From NCBI RefSeq assembly GCF_019511525.1, contig NZ_JAEUAT010000023.1:1-64000 (forward strand): a DNA stretch of 64,000 nt. Reading direction: 5' to 3'. This document shows positions 42,886-52,800 of this stretch, piece by piece (the stretch's first letter is position 1; the number at the start of each line of letters is the position of its first letter). The translations under genes were made by a program, and so were the position numbers. The notes below the pieces were generated by a model. The model did not search any database, was not told where the DNA came from, and was given only the letters and a program-made list of their open reading frames with translations. Source of the DNA: Rhizobium cauense. GTDB taxonomy: Bacteria; Pseudomonadota; Alphaproteobacteria; Rhizobiales; Rhizobiaceae.

Positions 42886-45288
42886 ATGACAAAAAATCCA
42901 AAACGAAGACCAAAGATTGGCTTTGACAGCGGTCCGGCCGGCGGTTGGGGCTCGGCTAAATCGGTCAGTGAAGTGTTGCTCAGAGAGCACGTGCCTCTCT
43001 CAGGCCCCACGCTACTTGCCGAGCAGAATAAGCCCGATGGCTACATGTGTGTAAGTTGCGCCTGGGCAAAGCCGGCAAAGACGCATCCCTTGGAATTCTG
43101 CGAGAACGGAGCGAAGGCTACAGCCTGGGAGGTGACAAGCCGCCGCGCCGATCGCGCCTTCTTCGAGGCCCATACACTGGCGGAGCTGGAAAGCTGGCGA
43201 GATCACGATCTTGAGGAGCAGGGCAGACTCACGCACCCCATGCGGTGGGATAGTGAAGGCGACAAGTACGTCCCGGTTGACTGGGAGGAGGCGTTTGAAG
43301 AAATAGGCCGCGAGTTGCGTGGAATATCCCCAAAACAGGCGGAATTTTACACTTCAGGCCGCGCCTCACTTGAGACGTCCTATATGTATCAGTTGATGGC
43401 CCGGATTTATGGCAGCAATAACCTGCCTGACTCTTCCAACATGTGTCACGAAAGCTCATCGGTCGGATTGCCCGAAAGCATCGGTGCGTCCGTTGGAACC
43501 GCAATCCTTTCCGATTTCCAGAACTGCGATTGCATCTTTTATATCGCGCAAAACGTGGGCACTTCATCGCCTCGGCTGCTGCACGATCTGCAGGATGCAG
43601 TGGACCGCGGCGTGAAGGTTGTAACGTTCAACCTTCTGAAAGAGCCTGGACTGGAGCGTTTCATTAATCCCCAGGCACCCAGCGAGATGCTGACGGGGAA
43701 GGAGACACCGATCTCCTCCAACTACTATCAGGTGAAGAGTGGCGGCGATATTGCCGCAATATTTGGCATTTCCAAAGCTTTGATCGAAGCCGATGACGCC
43801 TTGCATGCAGCGGGGATAACCAAAGTTTCTGGCTCTGATGCGGAACCTGACGATCCTTCGAACGCGGCGGCTATTGCGTTTGCGGCATCAATCGCAGCAG
43901 CCGACAAGAAACACGTTCTGGACCACGACTTCATCAGCACCCACACCGCGGGCTTTGAGGAATTTGCGGCTGCGGCGCGTCAGTATCAATGGGAGGATCT
44001 AGAACGGGTTTCCGGTCTTACCAGGCAGCAGATGATCGAGGCCGCCGGTATTTATGCGGCTTCCGACGCCGTTCTGATAGTATACGGCATGGGCCTGACC
44101 CAGCATCTGATGGGAGTCGAGAATGTTCACATGGTTGCAAACCTTGCCCTGCTGCGGGGGAACATAGGCAAGCCGGGTGCCAATATCTGTGCCGTGCGAG
44201 GCCATTCCAATGTCCAGGGACAAAGGACGGTCGGGATTACCGAAAAGCCCGGGCTGGTTCCCCTCGACAAGCTGAAGGAGCTTTACAAATTCGAGCCGCC
44301 CCGATGGGAGGGGCATACGACTGTGGATACCTGCAAGTCGATCATAGAAGGCGAGACAAAGGCGTTTATCAGCCTCGGCGGAAATTTCCTCCGCGCCGCG
44401 CCTGAAACCGGGGCGATGGAAGCGGCATGGCGTAAATTGCGGTTGACGGTACAGATAGCTACCAAGCTCAACCGCAGCCATGTCATCCATGGCGAGATCG
44501 CATATCTATTGCCTTGTCTGGGGCGCATCGAAATTGATGAACAGGCGAGCGGGCCTCAGGCGGTTTCAATGGAAAGTTCCATCGCACATTTTCATGGATC
44601 AAGGGGTAAGGCAAAACCCGCCAGTCCAGAGCTCCTTTCCGAACCGGCGATCGTGGCGGGCATAGCCAAGGCGACACTGACCCAAGGGGAGGTGCCATGG
44701 GATCAATGGGTCGGTGATTATGCGCTGATCCGTGAGGCGATCGAGCAAACCTATCCGGAAACGTTCAAGGATTTCAACAAGCGTCTGTTTCAGCCCGGAG
44801 GCATCCCGCGTCCACTGCCCGCCAGGGAGCGAAAATGGGTGACGCAGAGTGGCAAGGCCAACTTCCTGACGCCTCCGCGGCTTTTCCCGGAACTGCCGGA
44901 GGAGGCACACGCTGAAGGAGTACTCCATCTTTCTACTCTTCGCTCCAACGATCAGTTCAACACTACGATCTACGGCTATAGCGACCGGTTCCGTGGCATC
45001 GATGGCACGCGGCAAGTCGTGTTTATGAATGGAAAGGACATAGCAAGGCTTGGGTTTGCAGCGGGCGATGTCGTCGACCTTGTAACTGCCATGGAGTCTC
45101 AAAAACGACGGGAAGTTAAGGGCTTCCGGGTTGTTGAATATCAAATCCCCGAAGGATGTTGTGCAGCTTATTACCCGGAGACCAATCCGCTGTTCCCGCT
45201 GAGCCATCACAGCCCAAAGGCCAAGACACCATCCTACAAGCTCTTGCCCGTTCGCTTAACCCGGTCTGATAGAATGCCTTTCAATTGA
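42886..45288 (+). CDS. FdhF/YdeP-family molybdopterin oxidoreductase (formate dehydrogenase-like)
   Basis: 800 residues. The N-terminal CVSCAWAKPAKTHPLEFCENG (about 54-74) corresponds to the family's cysteine block. The molybdopterin domains follow: VPVDWEEAFEEIG, FYTSGRASLETSY, NMCHESSSVGLPESIGASVG (the Cys-His-Glu region), GMGLTQHLMGVENVHMVANL, LLRGNIGKPGANICAVRGHS and ISLGGNFLRAAPE. The C-terminal molydop_binding domain has LSTLRSNDQFNTTIYGYSDR. No Tat signal, so cytoplasmic. The physiological substrate of this family is uncertain. It sits 10 bases before the cytochrome c/oxidase genes. Confidence 0.9.
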   Translation: MTKNPKRRPKIGFDSGPAGGWGSAKSVSEVLLREHVPLSGPTLLAEQNKPDGYMCVSCAWAKPAKTHPLEFCENGAKATAWEVTSRRADRAFFEAHTLAELESWRDHDLEEQGRLTHPMRWDSEGDKYVPVDWEEAFEEIGRELRGISPKQAEFYTSGRASLETSYMYQLMARIYGSNNLPDSSNMCHESSSVGLPESIGASVGTAILSDFQNCDCIFYIAQNVGTSSPRLLHDLQDAVDRGVKVVTFNLLKEPGLERFINPQAPSEMLTGKETPISSNYYQVKSGGDIAAIFGISKALIEADDALHAAGITKVSGSDAEPDDPSNAAAIAFAASIAAADKKHVLDHDFISTHTAGFEEFAAAARQYQWEDLERVSGLTRQQMIEAAGIYAASDAVLIVYGMGLTQHLMGVENVHMVANLALLRGNIGKPGANICAVRGHSNVQGQRTVGITEKPGLVPLDKLKELYKFEPPRWEGHTTVDTCKSIIEGETKAFISLGGNFLRAAPETGAMEAAWRKLRLTVQIATKLNRSHVIHGEIAYLLPCLGRIEIDEQASGPQAVSMESSIAHFHGSRGKAKPASPELLSEPAIVAGIAKATLTQGEVPWDQWVGDYALIREAIEQTYPETFKDFNKRLFQPGGIPRPLPARERKWVTQSGKANFLTPPRLFPELPEEAHAEGVLHLSTLRSNDQFNTTIYGYSDRFRGIDGTRQVVFMNGKDIARLGFAAGDVVDLVTAMESQKRREVKGFRVVEYQIPEGCCAAYYPETNPLFPLSHHSPKAKTPSYKLLPVRLTRSDRMPFN

Positions 45289-45298
45289 AGGATGGAGC

Positions 45299-45901
45299 AT
45301 GACACCGGGCACCACTCACACGTCTCCGATTGTGCTCCCATCAATCCTCCTGATCCTTGTGGCAACCACGGCAGGCGCCATCGCGTATTTCCGCGAGCCT
45401 CGACAGTATCGTGCTGATCCGCCAGTGTCCTCATCCCTAGAGGGGTTAAGGTTGATGCCGAATGGCATAGCTGGGACACCCCCTGATGTCTATTTCGCGC
45501 TCGGCAAACCCTTCGAGAAAACAGCCTTCGACCTGTCTCAGGGCAAGCGCCTCTATACCTGGTTCGGATGTGTCCAATGCCACGGAGAAGGTGAAGGTGG
45601 GAAGGGACCGTCATTTCTCGACGGGTGGTGGCTATATGGCCCATCGATGGTGTCTATCGTCGCATCCGTCCGGGATGGTCGGCCGCACGGAATGCCAGCG
45701 TTCAGAAGCAGGATGACGATTGACGAGATATGGCAGCTTTCCGGGTATGTGAAGGCAGTCGGTGCGTATTCGGCGAGCGTCAACGCGCCTGCGCGCAACG
45801 ACGACCGACAGACGCGGCCAGCTGAGAACCGCGCGCCGGCTGCGTCCCTTTTCCGAGAGGATCCCGCAGTCGTTCATCCGAATCAGGGGCCTACTCCGTG
45901 A
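45299..45901 (+). CDS. Membrane-anchored monoheme cytochrome c
   Basis: 200 residues. An N-terminal helix (IVLPSILLILVATTAGAIAY, about 11-30) anchors a periplasmic domain with the heme motif CVQCH (about residue 91) and a distal Met in HGMPAFRSRM. GGATGGAGC precedes ATG 45299. The stop overlaps the GTG of the subunit II gene (GTGA). Probably donates electrons to the oxidase encoded next. Confidence 0.88.
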   Translation: MTPGTTHTSPIVLPSILLILVATTAGAIAYFREPRQYRADPPVSSSLEGLRLMPNGIAGTPPDVYFALGKPFEKTAFDLSQGKRLYTWFGCVQCHGEGEGGKGPSFLDGWWLYGPSMVSIVASVRDGRPHGMPAFRSRMTIDEIWQLSGYVKAVGAYSASVNAPARNDDRQTRPAENRAPAASLFREDPAVVHPNQGPTP

Positions 45902-46878
45902 AGCGGCCTCTACTACTGCTACTTCCTCCCGTATTTTTGTGCGGCTGCGATGGCATCCAATCGGCGCTTGATCCTCATGGACAATCAGCCGTTCTCCTGA
46001 GGGATCTGATTATCGGCATCGTGATTGTCTGCACCATCGTGTGGCTGGCGGTAATGGCTACGCTTGTCTGGGCACTGCAGCGCCGACGAGATGTGCCTGA
46101 AACGGCAGAACGCCGTCTGCGTAATGCTGTCATCGCAGCCGTCGCAGGAACAGTTGTTATCATCACCGGACTGACAATCGCAAGTTTTTACACCACCCGT
46201 GGTTTAGGTCCGGAGCCTGATGTCGACCTGACGATCCGGGTGCGGGCGCAGCAATGGTGGTGGCAGTTCATCTATGAGGACAAGAACGCGGCAAAGGGGT
46301 TCCAGGCAGCGAACGAAATCCACATCCCGGTTGGCAAGACGATCCGGGTTCTTCTCGAAAGCACAGATGTGATTCATTCCTTCTGGGTGCCGAGCCTTGC
46401 GGGCAAGCAGGACCTTATTCCAGGGCGGGAAAACATACTTACTTTCCGCGCCGATAAACCAGGCGTCTACCGGGGCCAGTGCGCCGAATTTTGCGGGTTG
46501 CAACACAGCCATATGGCGTTCGTGGTAATTGCAGAGGATGAGCAGGCATACCGCCAATGGGAGGCCGCCCAGCGCGCACCCGCAAAAGAGCCCGACGAGG
46601 TTGACACTGTTGCGGGCAAACGGGCTTTCCTCGCCAAGCAGTGCAGCGCCTGCCACACGATCCGCGGGACGGAGGCAACCGGGACCTCGGGCCCTGACCT
46701 AACTCACGTCGGAAGCCGAGCGACGGTTGGTGCGGGTCTTCTCAACAACACCCGCGGTTCGCTTGCCGCCTGGATTGCCGATCCCCAGACGCTGAAGCCC
46801 GGGAACAACATGCCGCTCGTGCCTCTTTCGCCAGAAGAGCTCCGGCAGATTTCCGCCTATATGGAAAGCTTAAAGTGA
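45898..46878 (+). CDS. ctaC: Cytochrome c oxidase subunit II with fused cytochrome c
   Basis: 326 residues. Lipoprotein-type signal with FLCGC, two helices, then the cupredoxin domain with aromatic QQWWWQFIYED, STDVIHSFWVPSLAGKQD and the CuA ligands CAEFCGLQHSHM. The C-terminal cytochrome c domain has CSACHTIRG and NMPLVPLSPEEL. So it is a caa3-type subunit II. The start is GTG 45898, overlapping the cytochrome stop; its own stop overlaps the subunit I start (TGATG). Confidence 0.93.
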   Translation: MKRPLLLLLPPVFLCGCDGIQSALDPHGQSAVLLRDLIIGIVIVCTIVWLAVMATLVWALQRRRDVPETAERRLRNAVIAAVAGTVVIITGLTIASFYTTRGLGPEPDVDLTIRVRAQQWWWQFIYEDKNAAKGFQAANEIHIPVGKTIRVLLESTDVIHSFWVPSLAGKQDLIPGRENILTFRADKPGVYRGQCAEFCGLQHSHMAFVVIAEDEQAYRQWEAAQRAPAKEPDEVDTVAGKRAFLAKQCSACHTIRGTEATGTSGPDLTHVGSRATVGAGLLNNTRGSLAAWIADPQTLKPGNNMPLVPLSPEELRQISAYMESLK

Positions 46879-48788
46879 TGGCCGAACAGCACCTAACAGG
46901 GTTGAGAGACATTGAGCTGGACCAAGCGGGGCTGGATCGGGCGCTCGGCAGGACCTGGGGTTCAAACCATGGCTTCTGGGGTGCGATCGCCAACGTCGAT
47001 CACAAGGTGATTGCCCGCCGCTATATAGTCACGGCTTTTGTCTTTCTGATGTTAGGGGGTGTTCTGGCACTTGCAATGCGGCTCCAGCTAGCGCAGCCGG
47101 AGGCCAGGTTTATTGGTCCGGACAGATATAACCAAATATTCACTATGCATGGCTCGAACATGATGTTCCTCTTTGCCGTGCCGGTAATGGAGGCGATGGC
47201 TGTCTACCTCGTGCCCCTGATGGTCGGCACGCGCAATATCGCGTTTCCACGGCTGAACGCTTTTTCCTACTGGGTCTTTTTGGCCGGAGGTATCTTGCTT
47301 TGGCTTTCGTTCCTGCTTGACGCCGCACCTGATGTCGGCTGGTTTGCCTATGTGCCGCTCGCGGGCCCGGAGTACGGAGCGGGCAAACGCGCCGATATAT
47401 GGGCACAAATGATCACCTTCACGGAGCTTTCGGCGTTGGCGATCGCGGTGGAAATCGTGGTGACCGTCTTCACCCAAAGAGCGCCAGGAATGTCGCTCGA
47501 CCGCATTCCGCTTTTGGTCTGGGCAATGGTCGTCATGGCGTTCCTGGTGATCATGGCCATGCCGGCAATCATGTTCGCAAGTTCGACCTTGATCATGGAC
47601 CGACTCGTTGGAACTCATTTCTATAATCCAGCGGAGGGCGGCGACGCGCTGCTTTGGCAACACGTCTTCTGGTTCTTCGGCCATCCGGAAGTTTACATCA
47701 TCTTCCTGCCCGCCGTCGGCATGGTCTCCACGATCCTGCCTACTTTTGTTCAGCGGCCGATTTTCGGCTATCTACCGCTTGTCATGGCCCTCATCGCAAC
47801 GGGCGTGCTGTCCTTTGGACTATGGGTCCATCATATGTTCGTCGTCGGACTGCCACGGCTAGGAGAAAGCTTTTTTACGGCCTCCAGTATGGCGATCGCT
47901 GTTCCAGCCGGCATCCAGATCTTCTGCTGGCTGGCGACGCTCTGGGATGGACGACCAGTGTTCAAGGTACCCATGCTTTACATCCTCGGCTTCATCGTGA
48001 CGTTCGTGATCGGCGGCCTGACGGGAGTGATGGTCGCCTCGGTGCCCTTCGATACCCAGGTCCACGACACTTATTTTGTCGTTGCGCATTTCCACTACGT
48101 CTTGATAGGGGGCGCAGTCTTTCCGTTGCTTGGGGCGATTTATTACTGGTTTCCCAAAATGACCGGGAGGATGATGAGCGAAACCTTGGGACGCTGGTCG
48201 TTCTGGTTGATCTTCCTAGGCTTTCACCTCACGTTCTTTCCGATGCATATCCTCGGGCTGCAGGGCATGCCGCGCCGCATCTATACCTATCAGCCGGAAC
48301 TGCCTTGGAGCGGGCTTAACATGTTTGTCAGCCTGAGTTCGATCATGCTGGCTGCAGGGTTTTTAGTCTTTTTTGTAGACGCGATCCGCAGTTGCAGGAT
48401 TGGGCCGAAGGCTGGAGAAAATCCGTGGAACGCACCGACGCTGGAATGGGCGACTACCTCACCGCCGCCACCATACAATTTCCGCTCGATCCCTGTGGTG
48501 GAGGACCGCAATCCGCTTTGGTCACAGAGGGGCGAACGTGCCATCGCATCAGGTTTGCGGACCGATCGCCGCGAACTTTTGGTGACCAGCGTAGTTGAAG
48601 CATTGCCGGTGGCGCGCGAGTCTTCGGCGCGAAGCTCGGTGTGGCCCTTCTGGGCGGCGATAGCCACCGCGGTCATGCTGATCTGGTCGATGTTTTCGGC
48701 CTGGGCGGTGATCTGGGGCTCGATCCCGATCGCACTCACTCTGATCGGCTGGTTCTGGCCGAAGGGAACACCGGAGGACGATTCATGA
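46878..48788 (+). CDS. ctaD: Cytochrome c oxidase subunit I
   Basis: 636 residues. Heme-copper motifs: TMHGSNMMFLF (low-spin heme His), WQHVFWFFGHPEVYI (CuB His, and the GHPEV Glu of the proton path), WVHHMF (two CuB His) and HDTYFVVAHFHYVL (heme a3 and a His pair). It is about 90 residues longer than a canonical subunit I: the C-terminal PWNAPTLEWATTSPPPPYNF and an extra helical pair correspond to the linker of a fused I+III protein. Its stop overlaps the subunit III start (ATGA). Confidence 0.95.
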   Translation: MAEQHLTGLRDIELDQAGLDRALGRTWGSNHGFWGAIANVDHKVIARRYIVTAFVFLMLGGVLALAMRLQLAQPEARFIGPDRYNQIFTMHGSNMMFLFAVPVMEAMAVYLVPLMVGTRNIAFPRLNAFSYWVFLAGGILLWLSFLLDAAPDVGWFAYVPLAGPEYGAGKRADIWAQMITFTELSALAIAVEIVVTVFTQRAPGMSLDRIPLLVWAMVVMAFLVIMAMPAIMFASSTLIMDRLVGTHFYNPAEGGDALLWQHVFWFFGHPEVYIIFLPAVGMVSTILPTFVQRPIFGYLPLVMALIATGVLSFGLWVHHMFVVGLPRLGESFFTASSMAIAVPAGIQIFCWLATLWDGRPVFKVPMLYILGFIVTFVIGGLTGVMVASVPFDTQVHDTYFVVAHFHYVLIGGAVFPLLGAIYYWFPKMTGRMMSETLGRWSFWLIFLGFHLTFFPMHILGLQGMPRRIYTYQPELPWSGLNMFVSLSSIMLAAGFLVFFVDAIRSCRIGPKAGENPWNAPTLEWATTSPPPPYNFRSIPVVEDRNPLWSQRGERAIASGLRTDRRELLVTSVVEALPVARESSARSSVWPFWAAIATAVMLIWSMFSAWAVIWGSIPIALTLIGWFWPKGTPEDDS

Positions 48789-49387
48789 GAGAAAGGGTTG
48801 TTCTTGACGTTTCTCACCTGCCGCTTCATGCGACGGGTACAGCTAGCCCGACCTGGTGGGGTACCTGCGCCTTCATGCTGATTGAGGGCTCCGGCTTCGG
48901 CCTGGCGATTGCCGTCTACTTCTATCTCATGAGTCTTGCGCCCCGTTGGCCGGTAGATGCTCCTCCGCCGGACCTTTGGGCGGGAACCGTCGTGACTATG
49001 CTGTTGATCGTGAGCTTGGTTCCAAACATCCTCGTGTCACGTTGGGCGAAGCAGAAGGATTTGCGCCGGGTCCAGATCGGACTCGTCATCATGTCGGTGA
49101 TGGGGGCCGTGCCGCTCGTATTTCGCGCCTACGAGTTTCCTGCCTTGCATGTCCTTTGGGACGACAGCGTCTATGGTTCGATCACCTGGACGATCCTAGG
49201 ATTGCACACAACCCACATATTAACCGACTTGGTCGATACGCTGGTTTTGACCTGTTTGATGTTTTCACGGCACGGCGACAACCCCCGCCGATACGGTGAT
49301 GTACAAGACAATTGCCTCTACTGGAATTTCGTCGTCGCAACCTGGCTGCCGATTTATGCCTGCCTCTACTGGGTGCCGCGCCTATGA
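48785..49387 (+). CDS. ctaE: Cytochrome c oxidase subunit III
   Basis: 200 residues with about five helices: WWGTCAFMLIEGSGFGLAIA, YFYLMSL, TILGLHTTHILTDLVDTLVL and NFVVATWLPIYACLYW. The GLHTTH and final YWNFV.A.W blocks are subunit III hallmarks. Together with subunit I (636 + 200) it equals the 836-residue fused protein of the second cluster, so here the gene is split. ATGA overlap with both neighbours. Confidence 0.92.
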   Translation: MRERVVLDVSHLPLHATGTASPTWWGTCAFMLIEGSGFGLAIAVYFYLMSLAPRWPVDAPPPDLWAGTVVTMLLIVSLVPNILVSRWAKQKDLRRVQIGLVIMSVMGAVPLVFRAYEFPALHVLWDDSVYGSITWTILGLHTTHILTDLVDTLVLTCLMFSRHGDNPRRYGDVQDNCLYWNFVVATWLPIYACLYWVPRL

Positions 49388-49695
49388 GACCGGCCATTAA
49401 CCAATTTGGCGGTTTGATCGTGGCGCCGGCCGCCTGGGCGGCGAACCTACAGCTCGGCCAAATCCTTCCCCATATCGACTGCGCGTCCGGCCTCACCTTG
49501 ACGGCGGCAGCCAGCTTCGTCGCTGCGATCGTAGCCCTGATCGGCACCGTCGTATCTTGCCAGGCCTATGTCGTCTCGGTTTCTCGCAACTCATTGTTCG
49601 TTGCGGGTCTCGGTGCGCTTACGGGAGCAGCCTTTCTGTTCGCGCTTTTCCTCCAGGGAGCAGCAACACTGCTGCTGGACGCATGTCAACGTTGA
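49384..49695 (+). CDS. Small membrane protein of oxidase cluster
   Basis: 103 residues, three hydrophobic helices. The N-terminal GLIVAPAAWAANLQLGQILP, HIDC is paralleled by FTGPVVWALHFLACYSAAAI, YC in the 127-residue protein at 57674, which holds the same position before ctaG in the other oxidase cluster. ATGA overlap with ctaE and 13-base overlap with ctaG. Possibly an oxidase accessory or assembly factor (inference from synteny). Confidence 0.75.
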   Translation: MRPAINQFGGLIVAPAAWAANLQLGQILPHIDCASGLTLTAAASFVAAIVALIGTVVSCQAYVVSVSRNSLFVAGLGALTGAAFLFALFLQGAATLLLDACQR

Positions 49696-50567
49696 TGATC
49701 CTTCTCGTGGCGCTCATGAGTGCTGGCAGCGCGGCCGCGCATGGCGCGCTAGAGCACGGCGCTGCGCCGGAATGGACTTTCGATCCATGGATCGTCACGC
49801 CCATCGCTCTGGCGGGAGGGCTTTTCGCAATCGGACAAGCAAAACTCGCGGTGCGGTCGAAGGAAAGGACGATTGTCATCAGATCCGGCGCCGCCTATTG
49901 GGGCGGCTGGACCGTGCTCTTCGTCGCCTTGATGTCCCCACTGCATTTCCTTGGCGAACATCTCTTCACATTCCACATGATTGAGCATGAGCTTGTGATG
50001 GCGATCGCAGCGCCTCTGATCGTAGTGGCGCGTCCGATCGGCGTTTTGATATGGGGTTTGCCGAGGGCTGCACGCCACCTCGTCATGACCGTGGTGAAAT
50101 CGCATCCGGTTGAGCGGACCTGGGATTTCCTGACCAAGGGAACGGTCGCGACATTGCTGCATGGGCTTGCAATATGGATCTGGCATGCTCCGGCCCTGTT
50201 TGACGCAACGGTAACCGTGGTGACACTACACCGGCTGCAGCATCTCAGTTTCTTTGTGACAGCAATCCTGTTTTGGTGGGCAATCGTCTGGAAGGTGGGG
50301 AGGGGGGCTGGCGCGTGGCACCTCTTCGTGACGATGATGCATACAAGTGTTCTGGGAGCCCTCATCACTCTTAGTCCTCGCGTCGCTTATGTCTCGCAAA
50401 CCCAAGCCGCTCCTGACTGGGGGCTGACGCCGCTGGAGGATCAGCAGCTTGCCGGCATCGTCATGTGGGTACCGGGCGGGATCATCTATGCGGGGGCTGC
50501 CCTGGCTATGCTTGCGATATGGATTTCGACTGCGAGCCGAGGAGGAGCCTATGTACGCCGCCTCTAG
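49683..50567 (+). CDS. ctaG: caa3_CtaG-type cytochrome oxidase assembly protein
   Basis: 294 residues with about seven helices. Family blocks: PLHFLGEHLFTFHMIEHELV (His-rich, about 95-114), IAAPLIVVARP, IWIWHAPALFDA, LHRLQHLSFF, MMHTSVLGALITLSPR and DQQLAGIVMWVPGGI. CtaG of this family helps insert copper into caa3 oxidase subunit I in Bacillus. The start ATG 49683 overlaps the previous gene. Confidence 0.88.
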   Translation: MSTLMILLVALMSAGSAAAHGALEHGAAPEWTFDPWIVTPIALAGGLFAIGQAKLAVRSKERTIVIRSGAAYWGGWTVLFVALMSPLHFLGEHLFTFHMIEHELVMAIAAPLIVVARPIGVLIWGLPRAARHLVMTVVKSHPVERTWDFLTKGTVATLLHGLAIWIWHAPALFDATVTVVTLHRLQHLSFFVTAILFWWAIVWKVGRGAGAWHLFVTMMHTSVLGALITLSPRVAYVSQTQAAPDWGLTPLEDQQLAGIVMWVPGGIIYAGAALAMLAIWISTASRGGAYVRRL

Positions 50568-50955
50568 AGTTTGGTGGATGGGGATAGTGATCCTGTTGAT
50601 AGCTGCAGCAAGCGGGGTCGGCACCAGCATGGTTAAGGACAGGCAGCAGCGGGTTGCCGTGGCGAAGGCCATGACAGGTGGCAATTCGGAAATTGCTCCG
50701 CAGATCTTCCGAAAATACGGGTGTGCCGGCTGCCATACTATCCCCGGCGTCCACGGCGCAGACGGCAAGGTCGGAGGGCCCCTTACCGCCATGCGCCAAC
50801 GGGTCTATGTGGGCGGGGTCTTGAACAACACACCGGATAACTTGGTCCGATGGATTGTTTCTCCACCGACATTTTCACCCAGAACCGCGATGCCAGTCAC
50901 GGGCATATCGGAGGAGGAAGCCAGGAATCTTGCGGCCTTCCTCTACGCCCGATAG
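50551..50955 (+). CDS. Monoheme cytochrome c, membrane-anchored
   Basis: 134 residues: one N-terminal helix (WWMGIVILLIAAASGVGTSM), then heme motif CAGCHTIPG (about residue 58) and distal Met in TAMPVTGISEEEARNLAAFL. GGAGGAGCC precedes ATG 50551, which overlaps the end of ctaG. The CAGCHTIPGVHGADGKVGGP pattern resembles the cytochrome domain of caa3 oxidases. Last gene of the plus-strand cluster. Confidence 0.88.
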   Translation: MYAASRVWWMGIVILLIAAASGVGTSMVKDRQQRVAVAKAMTGGNSEIAPQIFRKYGCAGCHTIPGVHGADGKVGGPLTAMRQRVYVGGVLNNTPDNLVRWIVSPPTFSPRTAMPVTGISEEEARNLAAFLYAR

Positions 50956-50956
50956 C

Positions 50957-51895
50957 TCACGGGTGGGGCGTGGGGCGGGGAGGCAGCGACTTTACGAAAC
51001 GGGCAATGGCATCGCGATCGCTTTGCGGGAGCTCCGCGGTGTTCAAAACGACATCGGCCATCGAGGAGCCGACGCGGCCGTGAGCCGGTGTCTCACCGGT
51101 CTTCAAAACAGTGGCAATGTCACCTTGCGACCAATCGCCAATGCGTGCAGGAGTGATGTTCGGAACAAAGCCGGTCCCCTCGGGATCGACGCCGCCGGCA
51201 AATTTCGTGGCCGGCTTGATGGCGCCCATTATGTTCCGGCTGGAGTGGCATTCTGCACAATGACCCAGGGTCTCGCTAAGGTACGTGCCGCGATCAGCGC
51301 TACTTCTGGCTTCGGCCGCTCCCTCCTTGAAAAACAGTAGCTTCCAGAATCCGATGGCTGGGCGCAGTCGGAATGGAATCGCGAGATCATGTGGTGGCGG
51401 CTTGCCTGACACTTTCGGCAAAGTGAGCAGGTAGGCGTATAGGTCCTGAATGTCTTCGCGGCTCATTCCGGTGTAGCTGGTGTAGGGAAAGGCGGGATAG
51501 TAGTGTTGGCCCGCTGGAGAAACGCCTGCAACAAGGGCATTAGCGAGGTCAACCACTGACCACGAGCCGATGCCATCGACCGGATCGGAGGAAATGTTTG
51601 GTACCCGAAAGGTTCCGAAGGGCGAGGCAAGCGCCAGCCCTCCTCCAAGCTTCAAAGGGTCGGTCTGGCCGGGAGTGGCGTGACAGGAGGAGCAGTAGGC
51701 GGCCACGAACACGATGCGTCCCCGGTCAGCATTTCCGCTTGCCAAGATCGCATCCTCACTCGAAAAACGAGGTACCGCGGCGGTGAGGACCAGTAAGCCC
51801 AAGATGGCTGCTAGCGCGCCTATCGACATCAACCAAACGAAGAATGGGATCCTGAACTGCTTGCGGGCCAAAGTGGCGGTAACTTCAGCGGTCAT
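50957..51895 (-). CDS. Diheme cytochrome c
   Basis: 312 residues with an N-terminal anchor helix (FFVWLMSIGALAAILGLLVL) and two heme motifs, CSSCH (about 70) and CAECH (about 211), each followed by the NISSDP or NITPARIGDW block. This resembles cytochrome subunits of membrane alcohol/aldehyde or sorbosone dehydrogenases. It faces the plus-strand cluster, with one base between stops. Likely an electron carrier between a periplasmic dehydrogenase and the oxidases. Confidence 0.88.
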   Translation of the reverse strand: MTAEVTATLARKQFRIPFFVWLMSIGALAAILGLLVLTAAVPRFSSEDAILASGNADRGRIVFVAAYCSSCHATPGQTDPLKLGGGLALASPFGTFRVPNISSDPVDGIGSWSVVDLANALVAGVSPAGQHYYPAFPYTSYTGMSREDIQDLYAYLLTLPKVSGKPPPHDLAIPFRLRPAIGFWKLLFFKEGAAEARSSADRGTYLSETLGHCAECHSSRNIMGAIKPATKFAGGVDPEGTGFVPNITPARIGDWSQGDIATVLKTGETPAHGRVGSSMADVVLNTAELPQSDRDAIARFVKSLPPRPTPHP

Positions 51896-52800
51896 AGCGA
51901 TCTCGCCAATCCCCTTTTGTCGGTCAATAGATGCTCCCCGCGCGAGCAAAGAGAAGGCAGCCCCGCCTTTGCTTTGAAGAGCTCGATGCGGAACCCTTGC
52001 AAACCAAGCGCTATTGCAGACCATCGGCACTCTAGCGCTGCTCTGAACTCGACAACACGTACATCGGCGCCTTGCGCGCTTGCTCTGATTAATCGTTGGA
52101 GCTTCATTATTGGAGGCCCCTTACCGTGGCCAGACTATTACCCAGCCGTTGCGACCTTGGACGAGATTGGCCTAGCACAATCAACCGCTTGTCGAGCTGT
52201 AACTGCACAATGGATCAAGAGTTCCATCCGGACGATACATATCTGAGATGCAGGGGATTTCGGGCGGGAAGGAAAAACTCCAGCTCCGGGTTTCAAAGCA
52301 TGAAACCAGGGTTGAGACCCGGTCGAGTCTGGAGCAAGGGGAAGATGCAAGGCAGGCTATGTCCAGTTCGACAGCAAGCCGTCAGCGAATTCTGCCTGGG
52401 AAGTGTAGCCCGACGTCCGAAAAGGGGGTCACGCTGCGTATCATGAGAAAGACCCCGCTGGCTGTGGAGGCGGGGCCTTTCTACAGGAATGGATGCCGGA
52501 GGGTTGGCATCCACTCAAAGAACAAGAGTGGAAGAGATTAGTTCCCGTTAGGGAGCAGATGGCACCCCTTGTCTCAGATCTCGGGTCGGCGTGTCTATCT
52601 AAGCCTATCGCGTTCGAGACAACTTAAAGACGCGCGCGCGTGATCATGTCAGGAACGTTCATGTCCTCGATCAATGCGCCTTCGCGATCAAAAAGGCACT
52701 TGGATCTTGAATATGGCCAATCTATTGTTGCGGCGAAAGCTTGATAGCATAGGCACCGTCGTTCATCGAATTGATGCACTCGACAAAGCTTGCGCAGTCC
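51896..52800. other. 905-base stretch, no gene supported
   Basis: Short frames only. The clear element is the hairpin at 52446-52482. Confidence 0.4.
52446..52482. terminator. Terminator-like hairpin
   Basis: AGAAAGACCCCGC pairs with GCGGGGCCTTTCT (one mismatch). Its core CCCCGCT, TGTGGA, GCGGGGC recurs at 63469-63489. Flanking A and T tracts suit termination in either direction. Confidence 0.6.

Noticed and set aside
47088..47684. A 198-codon minus-strand frame
   Set aside because: Antisense to the oxidase subunit I gene; His/Arg-rich shadow.
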